From Spirochaetia bacterium (GTDB lineage Bacteria > Spirochaetota > Spirochaetia > Sphaerochaetales > Sphaerochaetaceae), in the NCBI GenBank assembly GCA_022482625.1, contig JAKVOU010000001.1:2094784-2158783 (forward strand): a stretch of DNA of 64,000 bases, read 5' to 3'. The position numbers and the translations under genes are program-made. Within the stretch, counting starts at the first letter, position 1, and each line of letters begins with the position of its first letter. The notes under the pieces were generated by a model that searched no databases, was not told where the DNA came from, and saw only the letters and a program-made list of their open reading frames with translations. This document shows positions 10,136 to 18,179 of the stretch, one piece after another.

Positions 10136-10163
10136 TTGACAGATTCCAGATTTGCTATAAGAT
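10136..10163 (+). promoter_or_regulatory. Promoter of the gntR-TRAP operon
   Basis: A perfect TTGACA (10136-10141) is followed after 16 bases by TAAGAT (10158-10163), overlapping TATAAG at 10156. The start of transcription would fall inside the palindrome just downstream. Confidence 0.6.
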
Positions 10164-10173
10164 GATACTTGCT

Positions 10174-10198
10174 AAGCTGTCAGACAGGTTGACAGCTT
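10174..10198 (+). promoter_or_regulatory. Palindromic operator, probably for the adjacent GntR regulator
   Basis: AAGCTGTCA (10174-10182) and TGACAGCTT (10190-10198) are perfect inverted arms. Inside sits a tighter CTGTC-A-GACAG palindrome with the GT-N3-AC core used by FadR/LldR-type regulators. Its place just after the -10 box suggests autorepression. Confidence 0.65.
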
Positions 10199-10217
10199 GA
10201 AAAAAGGAGTACGTAAC

Positions 10218-10982
10218 ATGGATGCAGGGTTTCATGTCAACAGGGTAAATCTTTCACAGCAGATTGCTGATCATATTGAGGAACTTATTCTTTCTCCTGA
10301 ATTCAATGTAAATGACAGGCTGCCGTCTGAGCAAGAACTTTCTTCGCAATTCAACGTCAGTAGGCCAATCATCAGGGAAGCTTTGAAGCTGCTGGTAGAA
10401 AGGGGCCTGATCGTACAGAAAAATGGAGCGGGGGCATTCATTACCAAACCTGGACAAAAGAATATCTATAAGTCGTTGTTCCGCATTGTTGCCATGGACA
10501 ATATCAACTATGAGGAAATCCACGAAACCCGACTGATTCTTGAAATTTCTTCTGCACGGCTTGCAGCAAAACGTATTACAGAAAAACAGTTGCAGCAGTT
10601 GGCTGAAATTTTCCAGCAGGAATTGGACATGAGCATAGATATGCATAAGCGGGTTTCCCTTGATGCCGAGTTTCATAACAAGATTGCCGAAGGAAGCGGC
10701 AATGATTTGCTGATGATGTTTGTACAGTCTCTTATTTCAATCACGGAAGGCTATATGGTCAAAGGTGGCATGATTGAAGGAGGCAAGGAAGATGCCATAA
10801 GGGAGCATCGGCTTATCTTGGATTCTCTCAGACAAAGAGATGAAGGAGAGGCTGCTGTGGCTATGAAGAAACATCTTATCCAAGCAATTACGAATGTCAA
10901 GAAATATTGCTTCGAACACCAGGAGATAACAGATCCATTGAAGGATTTTGAAAGTTTACATAACAAGGATCAAAAAAATTAA
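10218..10982 (+). CDS. GntR-family regulator with FCD domain
   Basis: A 254-residue regulator. The N-terminal winged helix spans residues 10-75 (DRLPSEQELSSQFNVSRPIIREALKLLVERGLI), and the C-terminal helical FCD domain has metal or ligand residues in the usual pattern (E..R..LE; DAEFHNKIAEGSGN; REHRLILDSLRQRDEGEAAVAMKKHL). FCD domains normally sense small organic acids. I chose ATG 10218 because AAGGAG sits 8 bases upstream; the TTG at 10197 lies inside the operator. It is first in the operon, 11 bases before the TRAP binding protein, so it probably controls that operon and itself. Confidence 0.92.
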   Translation: MDAGFHVNRVNLSQQIADHIEELILSPEFNVNDRLPSEQELSSQFNVSRPIIREALKLLVERGLIVQKNGAGAFITKPGQKNIYKSLFRIVAMDNINYEEIHETRLILEISSARLAAKRITEKQLQQLAEIFQQELDMSIDMHKRVSLDAEFHNKIAEGSGNDLLMMFVQSLISITEGYMVKGGMIEGGKEDAIREHRLILDSLRQRDEGEAAVAMKKHLIQAITNVKKYCFEHQEITDPLKDFESLHNKDQKN

Positions 10983-10993
10983 GGAGGTTTCTT

Positions 10994-12025
10994 ATGAATA
11001 AGAAAATTTCAGGTTTTGTAATCGTTGGATTGGCTGCAAGCTTATTGTTTGCCAATGGAACGACAGAAAGTGCACCAGCCAGCGGTACCAAGAGTCAGGG
11101 AAACAAGCCTGTCGAACTGGTTTACACGATGACTGCAGTTCCTACTGATGCGCATGCACAGGCTATGCAGGTATTCAAGAAGACCGTTGAAAAAGTTTCG
11201 AACGGTAATATCAAGGTCATTACCTATGACAGTGGGTCTTTGTTCAAGCAGGACCAGGAAGTTGCTGCTGTGAAATCCGGACAAGCCGATATTACGGCAA
11301 CTTCTGCCTCTTGGTTGACTGATGGTTCTCCTTGGGTAAGCATGTTTACGGCAGGATATATGTTCAAAAGTTATGACCATATGAGAGCCTTCTTTGATAG
11401 TGATGCAGCCCAGAAGATGTTTGGTCGAATAGCCAAAGAACAGGGTATCAGGCCGCTTGGTGCAGAATATCTGGGTACAAGGGAACTTGATATGGTCGAT
11501 GATATCGATGTCAAGACTCCTGCTGATCTCAAAGGTATCAACCTCAGGATGCCTAATTCTGAATCTTGGATTTTCTTAGGAAAGGCTTTGGGAGCAAATC
11601 CGACCCCAATCAGTTTCTCTGAATTGTATATGGCACTTCAGACCAAGACGGTTGATGGACAGGACAACCCGTTGCCGACTACCAAGAATGCCAAGTTCTA
11701 TGAAGTGACGAAATCCATTACTCTGACTGACCATTTGATTGATACTGTCTGGCCGACTATCAATGAAGCAAAATGGGAAAGCCTTACTGACCAGCAGAAG
11801 GCATGGATCATGGAAGGTGTGAAGGCTGGTATCGAATACTGTGACAAGACAAATCTGGATGCAGAAGCCAAATTGGTTCAGTTCTTCAAGGACCAGGGCC
11901 TGAAAGTATACCAAGCGGACAAAGACGCTTTCTCCTCTCATGTCTTGGATCTTTATCTGCAGAGCAAATATGCCGCTTCTTGGGATAAGGATTTGTACAA
12001 TCAAGTACAGTCCTTGGCGAAATAA
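10994..12025 (+). CDS. TRAP transporter substrate-binding protein (DctP type)
   Basis: A 343-residue periplasmic receptor. The signal sequence KKISGFVIVGLAASLLFANGT resembles other exported binding proteins in this window. The DctP fold follows, with the conserved arginine in GINLRMPNS that contacts the ligand carboxylate and the hinge region SFSELYMALQTKTVDGQDNPL. The ligand must be a carboxylate; the neighbouring lyase and aldolase genes point to a sugar acid. AAGGAGG lies 6 bases before the ATG. A strong hairpin follows the stop, probably raising its transcript level over the permease genes. Confidence 0.93.
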   Translation: MNKKISGFVIVGLAASLLFANGTTESAPASGTKSQGNKPVELVYTMTAVPTDAHAQAMQVFKKTVEKVSNGNIKVITYDSGSLFKQDQEVAAVKSGQADITATSASWLTDGSPWVSMFTAGYMFKSYDHMRAFFDSDAAQKMFGRIAKEQGIRPLGAEYLGTRELDMVDDIDVKTPADLKGINLRMPNSESWIFLGKALGANPTPISFSELYMALQTKTVDGQDNPLPTTKNAKFYEVTKSITLTDHLIDTVWPTINEAKWESLTDQQKAWIMEGVKAGIEYCDKTNLDAEAKLVQFFKDQGLKVYQADKDAFSSHVLDLYLQSKYAASWDKDLYNQVQSLAK

Positions 12026-12041
12026 CGGTTGTTTCTTTAGA

Positions 12042-12067
12042 ATCATCGCCGGAACTCCGGCGATGAT
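12042..12067 (+). repeat. Perfect inter-gene hairpin after dctP
   Basis: ATCATCGCCGG (12042-12052), loop AACT, CCGGCGATGAT (12057-12067). An 11-bp perfect stem with no T-run, so more likely an mRNA 3'-end stabiliser or attenuator than a full terminator. Confidence 0.75.
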
Positions 12068-12092
12068 CGCTTAGGATGATAAGGATATTTTC

Positions 12093-12644
12093 ATGCAAGA
12101 AAGAAAAAATTCAGCTTTCTCAAGGATTTTCCTACAGATAAGGAATTTTTTTGAGCTTTATCTGCCGATTGCCGTATTTGTACTTATGTTTACGGTGTTT
12201 ATTCTGCAGGTTTTTTTCAGATACGTCGTCAATCATCCATTGACATGGACCCAGGATGTGATTGTCGTATGCTTTTGTTGGCTTGTGCCCCTTGGGGCTT
12301 CCTATGCCATGAGAAAACATGACCATGTCATGTTTACGATGATTTATGACGGTGTGAAACCTAAGGTTGCTGCACTGCTGCGTCTGCTTGGAAACCTCAT
12401 TATCATCATCACGTATTTGGTCTTGATCATACCCTCGTATAAGTATTGCCATTTCGTGGCTTTTCAGAAAACTGCAACTCTTCGTCTTTCGTATTTTTGG
12501 GTATTCTTGCCTTTTGTATATTTTTTGATTGCTGTCATCGGATATACCCTCCCAGAAGTACGTGAAGATATAACTATATTGCTCGGAAAGAAAAAAGACA
12601 GCGCAGTACATGAACATTCAGTCTTGAAGGAGGCCAGCCGATGA
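12093..12644 (+). CDS. TRAP transporter small permease (DctQ type)
   Basis: A 183-residue membrane protein with four hydrophobic segments (IAVFVLMFTVFILQVFF; DVIVVCFCWLVPLGASYAM; LGNLIIIITYLVLIIP; FWVFLPFVYFLIAVIG). The motif QVFFRYVVNHPLTWTQD matches the conserved DctQ signature. It works with the large permease to move the bound acid inward using a Na+ or H+ gradient. The stop overlaps the dctM start by 4 bases, implying translational coupling. Confidence 0.93.
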   Translation: MQERKNSAFSRIFLQIRNFFELYLPIAVFVLMFTVFILQVFFRYVVNHPLTWTQDVIVVCFCWLVPLGASYAMRKHDHVMFTMIYDGVKPKVAALLRLLGNLIIIITYLVLIIPSYKYCHFVAFQKTATLRLSYFWVFLPFVYFLIAVIGYTLPEVREDITILLGKKKDSAVHEHSVLKEASR

Positions 12645-13930
12645 GTATTCCCTTGATCCTGGCATTGGCCATGTTTATCCTTATGTTTGTGTTGCGGATG
12701 CCGATTGCCATCGGTATGGTATCTGTAGCAGTCGTATACCTGCTTTCCAAGGGCATGGATCTGTCCTTGGTTACCAACATGGTAATGAATACCTACTTTA
12801 CCAATTATGTAATCATTGCAGTGCCTTTGTTCATTTTTACTGCCAATGTCATGAACAGCGGTACGGTTACCAATAAGATCTTCGGATTCTGCAATGCAAC
12901 TTTGGGAAGGCTGAGAGGTGCCCTTGGCCATGTGAATATAGTTGCATCCCTGATTTTTGCCGGTATGACCGGTTCGGCCATTGCCGATGCAGCAGGTCTA
13001 GGTAAGATTGAGATTACTGCTATGAACGATGCCGGTTATGACCCAGAGTTTTCTTGTGCCGTTACAGCTGCCTCTGCAACGGTCGGTCCTATTTTTCCTC
13101 CCAGTATTCCTCTTGTCATTTATGCAATGCTGAGTGGTACCAGTGTCGGCGCGCTGTTCCTTGGTGGTATGATACCGGCATTTTTACTTACGATTGCCTT
13201 GATGATCTATGTCGGTATCATTTCAAAGAAAAGAGAGTATCCCCGAGGACAGCATTTTACCGGTGCACAGATACTTGCCATTACTTTCCAGGCTGTTCCT
13301 GCCCTGCTGACCCCGGTTATCCTGCTTGTTGGCATCTATACCGGCGTCATGACACCGACAGAAGCTGGTGCAATTGCCGGTTTGTATGCGTTGCTTGTAT
13401 CGATTTTTGCCTATAAGAATATGAGCTTGAAGGAATTCTGGAATCTGCTGGTTACGACTATACATGATGTAGGTACTGTTTCCATTATCATCGGTACAGC
13501 ATCTGCTATCAGCTATATTGTAGCTCGGGAGCAGGTTGCCACGGTTGTTGCTGAGTATATCACCCGTATCTGCACGAATCCGAATACATTCCTGTTGCTT
13601 GTCAATGTTACCATACTGATTCTTGGCATGTTCATTGATACATCTGTAATACAATTGGTATTTGTCCCGATACTGATTCCTATTGCCTCTTACTATGGCA
13701 TTGATTTGATACATTTCGGCTTGGTGGTTACCTTCAATATGATGGTTGGACTTTCGACGCCACCGTTCGGCATGCTGTTGTTCATTACATCCGGGATATC
13801 CGGTACCAGCCTGAAAGGAATCATGAAAGAAATTGTATGGCCGTTGGTTGTCATGATCCTTTGCTTGGTTGTCATTACCTATTTCCCTGATTTTGTACTG
13901 TTTTTACCAAAAACCTTTGGAATGATGTAA
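12641..13930 (+). CDS. TRAP transporter large permease (DctM type)
   Basis: A 429-residue protein with about a dozen membrane segments. It carries the family hallmarks AGMTGSAIADAAGLGKIEI, SATVGPIFPPSIPLVIYA, GVMTPTEAGAIAGLYAL and VGLSTPPFGMLLF. It forms the conducting subunit of the TRAP system with the preceding small permease. Ten bases separate it from the lyase gene. Confidence 0.95.
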   Translation: MSIPLILALAMFILMFVLRMPIAIGMVSVAVVYLLSKGMDLSLVTNMVMNTYFTNYVIIAVPLFIFTANVMNSGTVTNKIFGFCNATLGRLRGALGHVNIVASLIFAGMTGSAIADAAGLGKIEITAMNDAGYDPEFSCAVTAASATVGPIFPPSIPLVIYAMLSGTSVGALFLGGMIPAFLLTIALMIYVGIISKKREYPRGQHFTGAQILAITFQAVPALLTPVILLVGIYTGVMTPTEAGAIAGLYALLVSIFAYKNMSLKEFWNLLVTTIHDVGTVSIIIGTASAISYIVAREQVATVVAEYITRICTNPNTFLLLVNVTILILGMFIDTSVIQLVFVPILIPIASYYGIDLIHFGLVVTFNMMVGLSTPPFGMLLFITSGISGTSLKGIMKEIVWPLVVMILCLVVITYFPDFVLFLPKTFGMM

Positions 13931-13940
13931 GGAAAAGAAG

Positions 13941-14861
13941 ATGAAGGAATATCATGGTTGCTGGCCTACGATGATTACACCGTATACACCAGAAGGAAAA
14001 ATTGATTATAAGGCAGTTGACGGTCTTGTAAAATGGTATATTTCGAGAGGCTGTGACGGTATCTTTGCTGTATGCCAAAGCTCTGAAATGTTTTTTCTCA
14101 CTGATCAGGAAAAATTCGATCTTGCAAAAGCAACGAAGGAAGCTTCCCAAGGAAAAGTAAAAGTCATAGCTTCCGGACATACTGATGATGATCATGCCAA
14201 GCAGATCGATGAACTTGGAAAAATGAGTGAAACCGGTGCCGATGCTGTCGTATTGGTCAGCAACCGGATGGCAAGGCAGGAAGAAGGTGAAGATGTCTTT
14301 GAGAAAAATGCTTCGGATATATTCCGGCAACTTCCAGATGTGACTTTCGGATTGTATGAATGTCCCTATCCGTACCGGAGACTTTTGACGACGGATTTTC
14401 TCTATGACTGTGCTAGGACGGGCAAACTGGTCTTTCTGAAGGATGTGAGTTGTTCCAAGGCCATATTGAAGGAACGGATCGGCAGGATAAAGGATACGAA
14501 ACTCAGCCTGTTCAATGCAAACACTTCTACATTGCTGGATTCCTTTATATATGGAGCCGACGGCTACAACGGGGTCATGGCGAATTTCCATATCGATCTA
14601 TATAAGTGGCTTTATGAGAATTTCCGTCACGAGCCGGAACTTGCGCAGGAACTTCAGGACTTTTTGACGCTCAGCGCCATCACTGAGGCCCGTTGCTATC
14701 CTGTCAGTGCAAAATGGCATCAGAATGCCTATGACGTGCCGATGCAACTGGTTACGAGGAGCAAGGATGTCAATCTGCTCGTTGAGAATGACAGGAATGA
14801 ACTTGAAGCTTTGCATAGAAGGGAAACAGCTTGGCGGAAACGCCTTGGTCTTCCTCAATAG
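13941..14861 (+). CDS. DHDPS/N-acetylneuraminate lyase superfamily aldolase
   Basis: A 306-residue class I aldolase fold. The catalytic lysine is in LVFLKDVSCS and the tyrosine in FGLYECPYPY. The position normally occupied by GTTGE or GGSTGE reads CQSSE (IFAVCQSSEMFFLT), so this is neither a standard DapA nor a standard NanA. Family members cleave or dehydrate 2-keto acids through a Schiff base. With the TRAP transporter and aldolase alongside, breakdown of an imported sugar acid is the best inference; sialic acid is possible but no nanE or nanK is present here. Last gene before a terminator. Confidence 0.85.
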   Translation: MKEYHGCWPTMITPYTPEGKIDYKAVDGLVKWYISRGCDGIFAVCQSSEMFFLTDQEKFDLAKATKEASQGKVKVIASGHTDDDHAKQIDELGKMSETGADAVVLVSNRMARQEEGEDVFEKNASDIFRQLPDVTFGLYECPYPYRRLLTTDFLYDCARTGKLVFLKDVSCSKAILKERIGRIKDTKLSLFNANTSTLLDSFIYGADGYNGVMANFHIDLYKWLYENFRHEPELAQELQDFLTLSAITEARCYPVSAKWHQNAYDVPMQLVTRSKDVNLLVENDRNELEALHRRETAWRKRLGLPQ

Positions 14862-14869
14862 AAACAAAA

Positions 14870-14896
14870 GCCGGCCAGAGTAGGCCGGCAATTTTC
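14870..14896 (+). terminator. Terminator of the TRAP/lyase operon
   Basis: GCCGGCC (14870-14876), AGAGTA loop, GGCCGGC (14883-14889), then AATTTT. It is weak in T but well placed between the lyase and the next gene, which may read through. Confidence 0.75.
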
Positions 14897-14930
14897 ATTC
14901 AGAAGAGATATTGATAGACAGGAGCAGGAT

Positions 14931-15707
14931 ATGAACAAAGGAAGAGCACTGTTGGACAGGATGAAGGATCCCTCCGCAGCAATGGTTGTCGGTGGTCATG
15001 TTTTTCTTACGGATCCTTCCATAAGTGAAGCCATGGCAGGATATGGATATGATTTTATTTGGATTGACGGTGAGCATGGTCCTTTTGACAAGAATACCTT
15101 GCTTTCCCATGTCGTATTTGCGAATGAGGGGGGAGCCGCTGCTTTTGTCAGGGTGCCGAAAAATGATCCCGATGTGATCAAACCGATATTGGAAATGGGT
15201 ATTGATGGTATAATTATTCCACAGGTCAAGTCTGCGGAAGAAGCAAAGGCGGCGCTTTCGGCGTGCCTGTATCCCCCGAGAGGCATCAGAGGGTTTGGAC
15301 CGAGAAGGGCAATAAAATACAATGCAATGAGCATGGGTGACTATCTGTCTGATGCTGACGATTCGTTCCTGCGAATTCTCCAGATCGAGCATGTCGATGC
15401 TGTCCGCCATATCGATGAAATTGTGGCCCTTGATGGCCTTGATGCACTGATAATCGGCCCGATGGACCTGAGCAGTTCCATCGGCTTGCTGGGGAAACCG
15501 CTTGCTCCAGAAGTGGTGGAGCTTGGAGTCAAGACAATCAAGGCTGCCAAACGACATGGTATTCCTTGTGGCGTATCAATTGGACCGGATGCAACACTAA
15601 TCAATGCATGGAAAAAAGCCGGCGTTGATTTTATCAGTTGTGGTGATGATGTTTCTTTCTTGCAGATCGGTGCCGCAAAGACAATTGCTGAAATAAGGAA
15701 GGCATAG
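14931..15707 (+). CDS. HpcH/HpaI family class II aldolase
   Basis: A 258-residue metal-dependent pyruvate aldolase fold. Visible signatures are YDFIWIDGEHGPFD, the metal and substrate glutamate in IEHVDAV, GIIIPQVKSAEEAKAA, and the YPPRGIRGFGPRRA loop typical of 2-keto-3-deoxy-acid aldolases such as RhmA and HpaI. It should split a 2-keto-3-deoxy acid into pyruvate and an aldehyde. It follows the TRAP operon terminator by about 35 bases on the same strand and very likely belongs to the same pathway. Confidence 0.9.
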   Translation: MNKGRALLDRMKDPSAAMVVGGHVFLTDPSISEAMAGYGYDFIWIDGEHGPFDKNTLLSHVVFANEGGAAAFVRVPKNDPDVIKPILEMGIDGIIIPQVKSAEEAKAALSACLYPPRGIRGFGPRRAIKYNAMSMGDYLSDADDSFLRILQIEHVDAVRHIDEIVALDGLDALIIGPMDLSSSIGLLGKPLAPEVVELGVKTIKAAKRHGIPCGVSIGPDATLINAWKKAGVDFISCGDDVSFLQIGAAKTIAEIRKA

Positions 15708-15718
15708 CCATCGATATT

Positions 15719-16183
15719 CTATCGGACGGCAATCTTTACCACTACCTTTGTTACTTGGCAATGTGTCTTTTCACAGTCGATGCAGGGCATGTGTGCATCT
15801 TTCGGATCGAGTAAAATCAAAAGTCCGTTGCCAAGGACAATGCAATGTGCCGGTGACTCGGAAGAACCAAGGACAAAATCATGTGTATCATCAAATGGTT
15901 CTGCGAGGTGTACTGTACTGCTGTCAACTACATAGACTTTTTCTGATCCCCTTGTAAGGTATTGGAGGTCAATATATTTCTTGTGGTATTCATATTTGCC
16001 TTCTTCCACGGGTTTTGTGGCATATTGTGAAACCATGGCAAACACATTGTCTCCATCGATTTCATATCGGCCGGTTGCCAGACTTTCCAAGTCCGTGGAT
16101 GCAAGCCAGGAAACAGCTGTTTTGATATTTGCAGAATTGCTGCCATTATATCGGATGAAGTTCTGAAGGTCTGCAATAAACAT
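15719..16183 (-). CDS. YhcH/YjgK/YiaL family protein (DUF386)
   Basis: A 154-residue cupin-like protein (FIADLQNFIRY; KYEYHKKYIDLQYLTRGSEKVYV; LDPKDAHMPCI). Family members occur in sialic-acid and other sugar-acid clusters; E. coli NanQ, a sialic acid anomerase, belongs here. The first ATG in frame lies at 16219, but the family starts at MFIADLQ, so I use 16183, which has a GGGGAGG box. It converges on the aldolase gene with 11 bases between, so it is a separate transcript of the same functional cluster. Confidence 0.88.
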   Translation of the reverse strand: MFIADLQNFIRYNGSNSANIKTAVSWLASTDLESLATGRYEIDGDNVFAMVSQYATKPVEEGKYEYHKKYIDLQYLTRGSEKVYVVDSSTVHLAEPFDDTHDFVLGSSESPAHCIVLGNGLLILLDPKDAHMPCIDCEKTHCQVTKVVVKIAVR

Positions 16184-16364
16184 GGTAATCGATCCTCCCC
16201 TTCGATGCCCATAGGGCAATCTGTCTAAGAATGTAGCTTTTTACCTGTTGTTCTGCAAGCAGGACTCTGGAAAGTTTTTGCCCTATGATGCAACAGCAGT
16301 TTTTCCTTTCCTGTCATGCAGAATGTTTGTAAAAGATGTTTTTCTGGTGTATAGTAGTCTGCAT

Positions 16365-18179
16365 ATGGCAAAGACAGCAAAGCACGATTACAACGAAGAC
16401 CAGATCCAGACTTTGTCAGCTCTGGAGCATATCAGGCTTCGCTCCGGTATGTACATAGGGCGTCTGGGCAATGGCAGTCATGAGAATGACGGTATCTATG
16501 TCCTTTTCAAGGAGGTCATAGATAACAGTATCGATGAATTCAATGAACATTTCGGGACAAAGATTGAGATAACACGCAAGGATCAGATGATATGTGTCCG
16601 TGACTATGGCAGAGGCATACCTCTTGGAAAGGTCATTGACTGTGTTTCAAAGATCAATACAGGGGCAAAATATACCAATGAAGTCTTTCACCGTTCCGTC
16701 GGATTGAACGGCGTAGGAACCAAGGCTGTCAATGCCTTGTCTTCCCATTTCCTGGTGACGAGCTATCGGGCAGGAAAATATATGAGCGCAATCTTTGCGA
16801 GAGGCAAGCTTCTCTCGCAGAAAAAAGGGACAGCAGCAAAGGAAGCGGATGGCACCTATACTGAATTCATTCCGGATGTGGAAATCTTCAAGCACTATGA
16901 TTTCAATGAGGATTTTCTTGACACAAGACTCTGGAACTATGCCTATCTCAATCCTGGTCTTACCCTATTGTACAATGGCAAGCGTTATCAATCCTCAAGA
17001 GGGCTCCTTGATTTGCTTGAAAAAGAAATCGACGGAAATGAGTTGTACGACTTGATTCACTATCGGGGAGAGTTCATTGAGTTTGCCTTTACCCACATTG
17101 CCAATAGTTATGGGGAAAATTATTTTTCTTATGTAAATGGGCAGCATACGGTTGACGGAGGTACGCATCTTTCTGCGTTCAAGGAGGGAGTCCTTAAGGC
17201 TGTCAATGAATTTTTCAAGAAAAGCTGGAGTACGCAGGACGTAAGAGAAGGTATCCTAGGGGCCATTTCAATAAAAATTGAAAACCCGGTATTTGAAAGC
17301 CAGACAAAAAATAAATTGGGTAATACGGAAATCCGAAGCTGGATAGTCCAGGAAGTCAAGGACGGAACCATCGATTTCCTTTTCAAGAATCCTGAAGCAG
17401 CCCAGAAACTGTCTGAAAAAGTCGTCCATAATGAAAAACTGCGCAAGGAACTGAATGAAGTGAGAAAGAGTTCCCGCAATTCAGCCAAAAGGATTTCCCT
17501 CAACATCCCGAAACTCAAGGACTGCCGTTATCATCTCAAGCAAAGTGCATCCCATGAGACAGAGTGTGAGAATTCCATGATTTTTCTTACTGAAGGAGAC
17601 AGTGCCTCCGGGTCCATAACAAAGACCAGGGATGTACATACGCAGGCAGTCTATAGCCTTCGTGGCAAGATTCTCAATGTCTACAATAAGAGTAAATCAG
17701 AAATATATAAGAACACGGAACTCTATGATATGATGAAAGCTCTTGGAATCGAAGATGGCGTGGATGGCCTGAGATACGGGAAAGTCATCATAGCTACAGA
17801 TGCCGATACCGATGGCTACCATATCAGGAACCTGCTGATGACATATTTCTTGACTTATTTTGAGGATTTGGTCCTTGCGGGCCGGCTCTATATCCTCGAA
17901 ACACCATTGTTCAGGGTACGTAATAAAAAACAGACGGCCTATTGTTACACGGAAGAACAGAGAGACTTGCTTGTCCAGCAGATCAAGGGTGCAGAGGTAA
18001 CACGGTTCAAGGGACTTGGGGAAATCGATCCCAAGGAATTCGGTGCATTCATAGGAGAAGATATGAAACTTGAGCCGGTGACTGTCGGGACTTTGGCTGA
18101 AGCTAAGAAAGCCGTAGGTTTCTATCAAGGTGACAATACCCCTGAAAGAAGGGATTTCATCATGGAGAATCTGATCTGA
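16365..18179 (+). CDS. parE: DNA topoisomerase IV subunit B
   Basis: A 604-residue type IIA topoisomerase ATPase subunit. The GHKL ATP site shows FKEVIDNSIDEF, VRDYGRGIPLG and SVGLNGVGTKAVNALS. The transducer and TOPRIM domains follow: EGDSASGSI and the metal-binding DADTDG; the end is PERRDFIMENLI. Adjacent parC and the shortened C-terminus favour ParE over GyrB. The frame is open upstream to 16248, but homology begins at MAKTAKHDYNEDQIQTL, so I use ATG 16365. Its TGA overlaps the parC ATG by one base. Confidence 0.93.
   Translation: MAKTAKHDYNEDQIQTLSALEHIRLRSGMYIGRLGNGSHENDGIYVLFKEVIDNSIDEFNEHFGTKIEITRKDQMICVRDYGRGIPLGKVIDCVSKINTGAKYTNEVFHRSVGLNGVGTKAVNALSSHFLVTSYRAGKYMSAIFARGKLLSQKKGTAAKEADGTYTEFIPDVEIFKHYDFNEDFLDTRLWNYAYLNPGLTLLYNGKRYQSSRGLLDLLEKEIDGNELYDLIHYRGEFIEFAFTHIANSYGENYFSYVNGQHTVDGGTHLSAFKEGVLKAVNEFFKKSWSTQDVREGILGAISIKIENPVFESQTKNKLGNTEIRSWIVQEVKDGTIDFLFKNPEAAQKLSEKVVHNEKLRKELNEVRKSSRNSAKRISLNIPKLKDCRYHLKQSASHETECENSMIFLTEGDSASGSITKTRDVHTQAVYSLRGKILNVYNKSKSEIYKNTELYDMMKALGIEDGVDGLRYGKVIIATDADTDGYHIRNLLMTYFLTYFEDLVLAGRLYILETPLFRVRNKKQTAYCYTEEQRDLLVQQIKGAEVTRFKGLGEIDPKEFGAFIGEDMKLEPVTVGTLAEAKKAVGFYQGDNTPERRDFIMENLI

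Noticed and set aside
10994-16183. A complete sialic-acid (nan) cluster
   Set aside because: TRAP, a NAL-fold lyase and YhcH are present, but nanE, nanK and nanA-type motifs are missing and an HpaI aldolase is added, so the substrate was left open.
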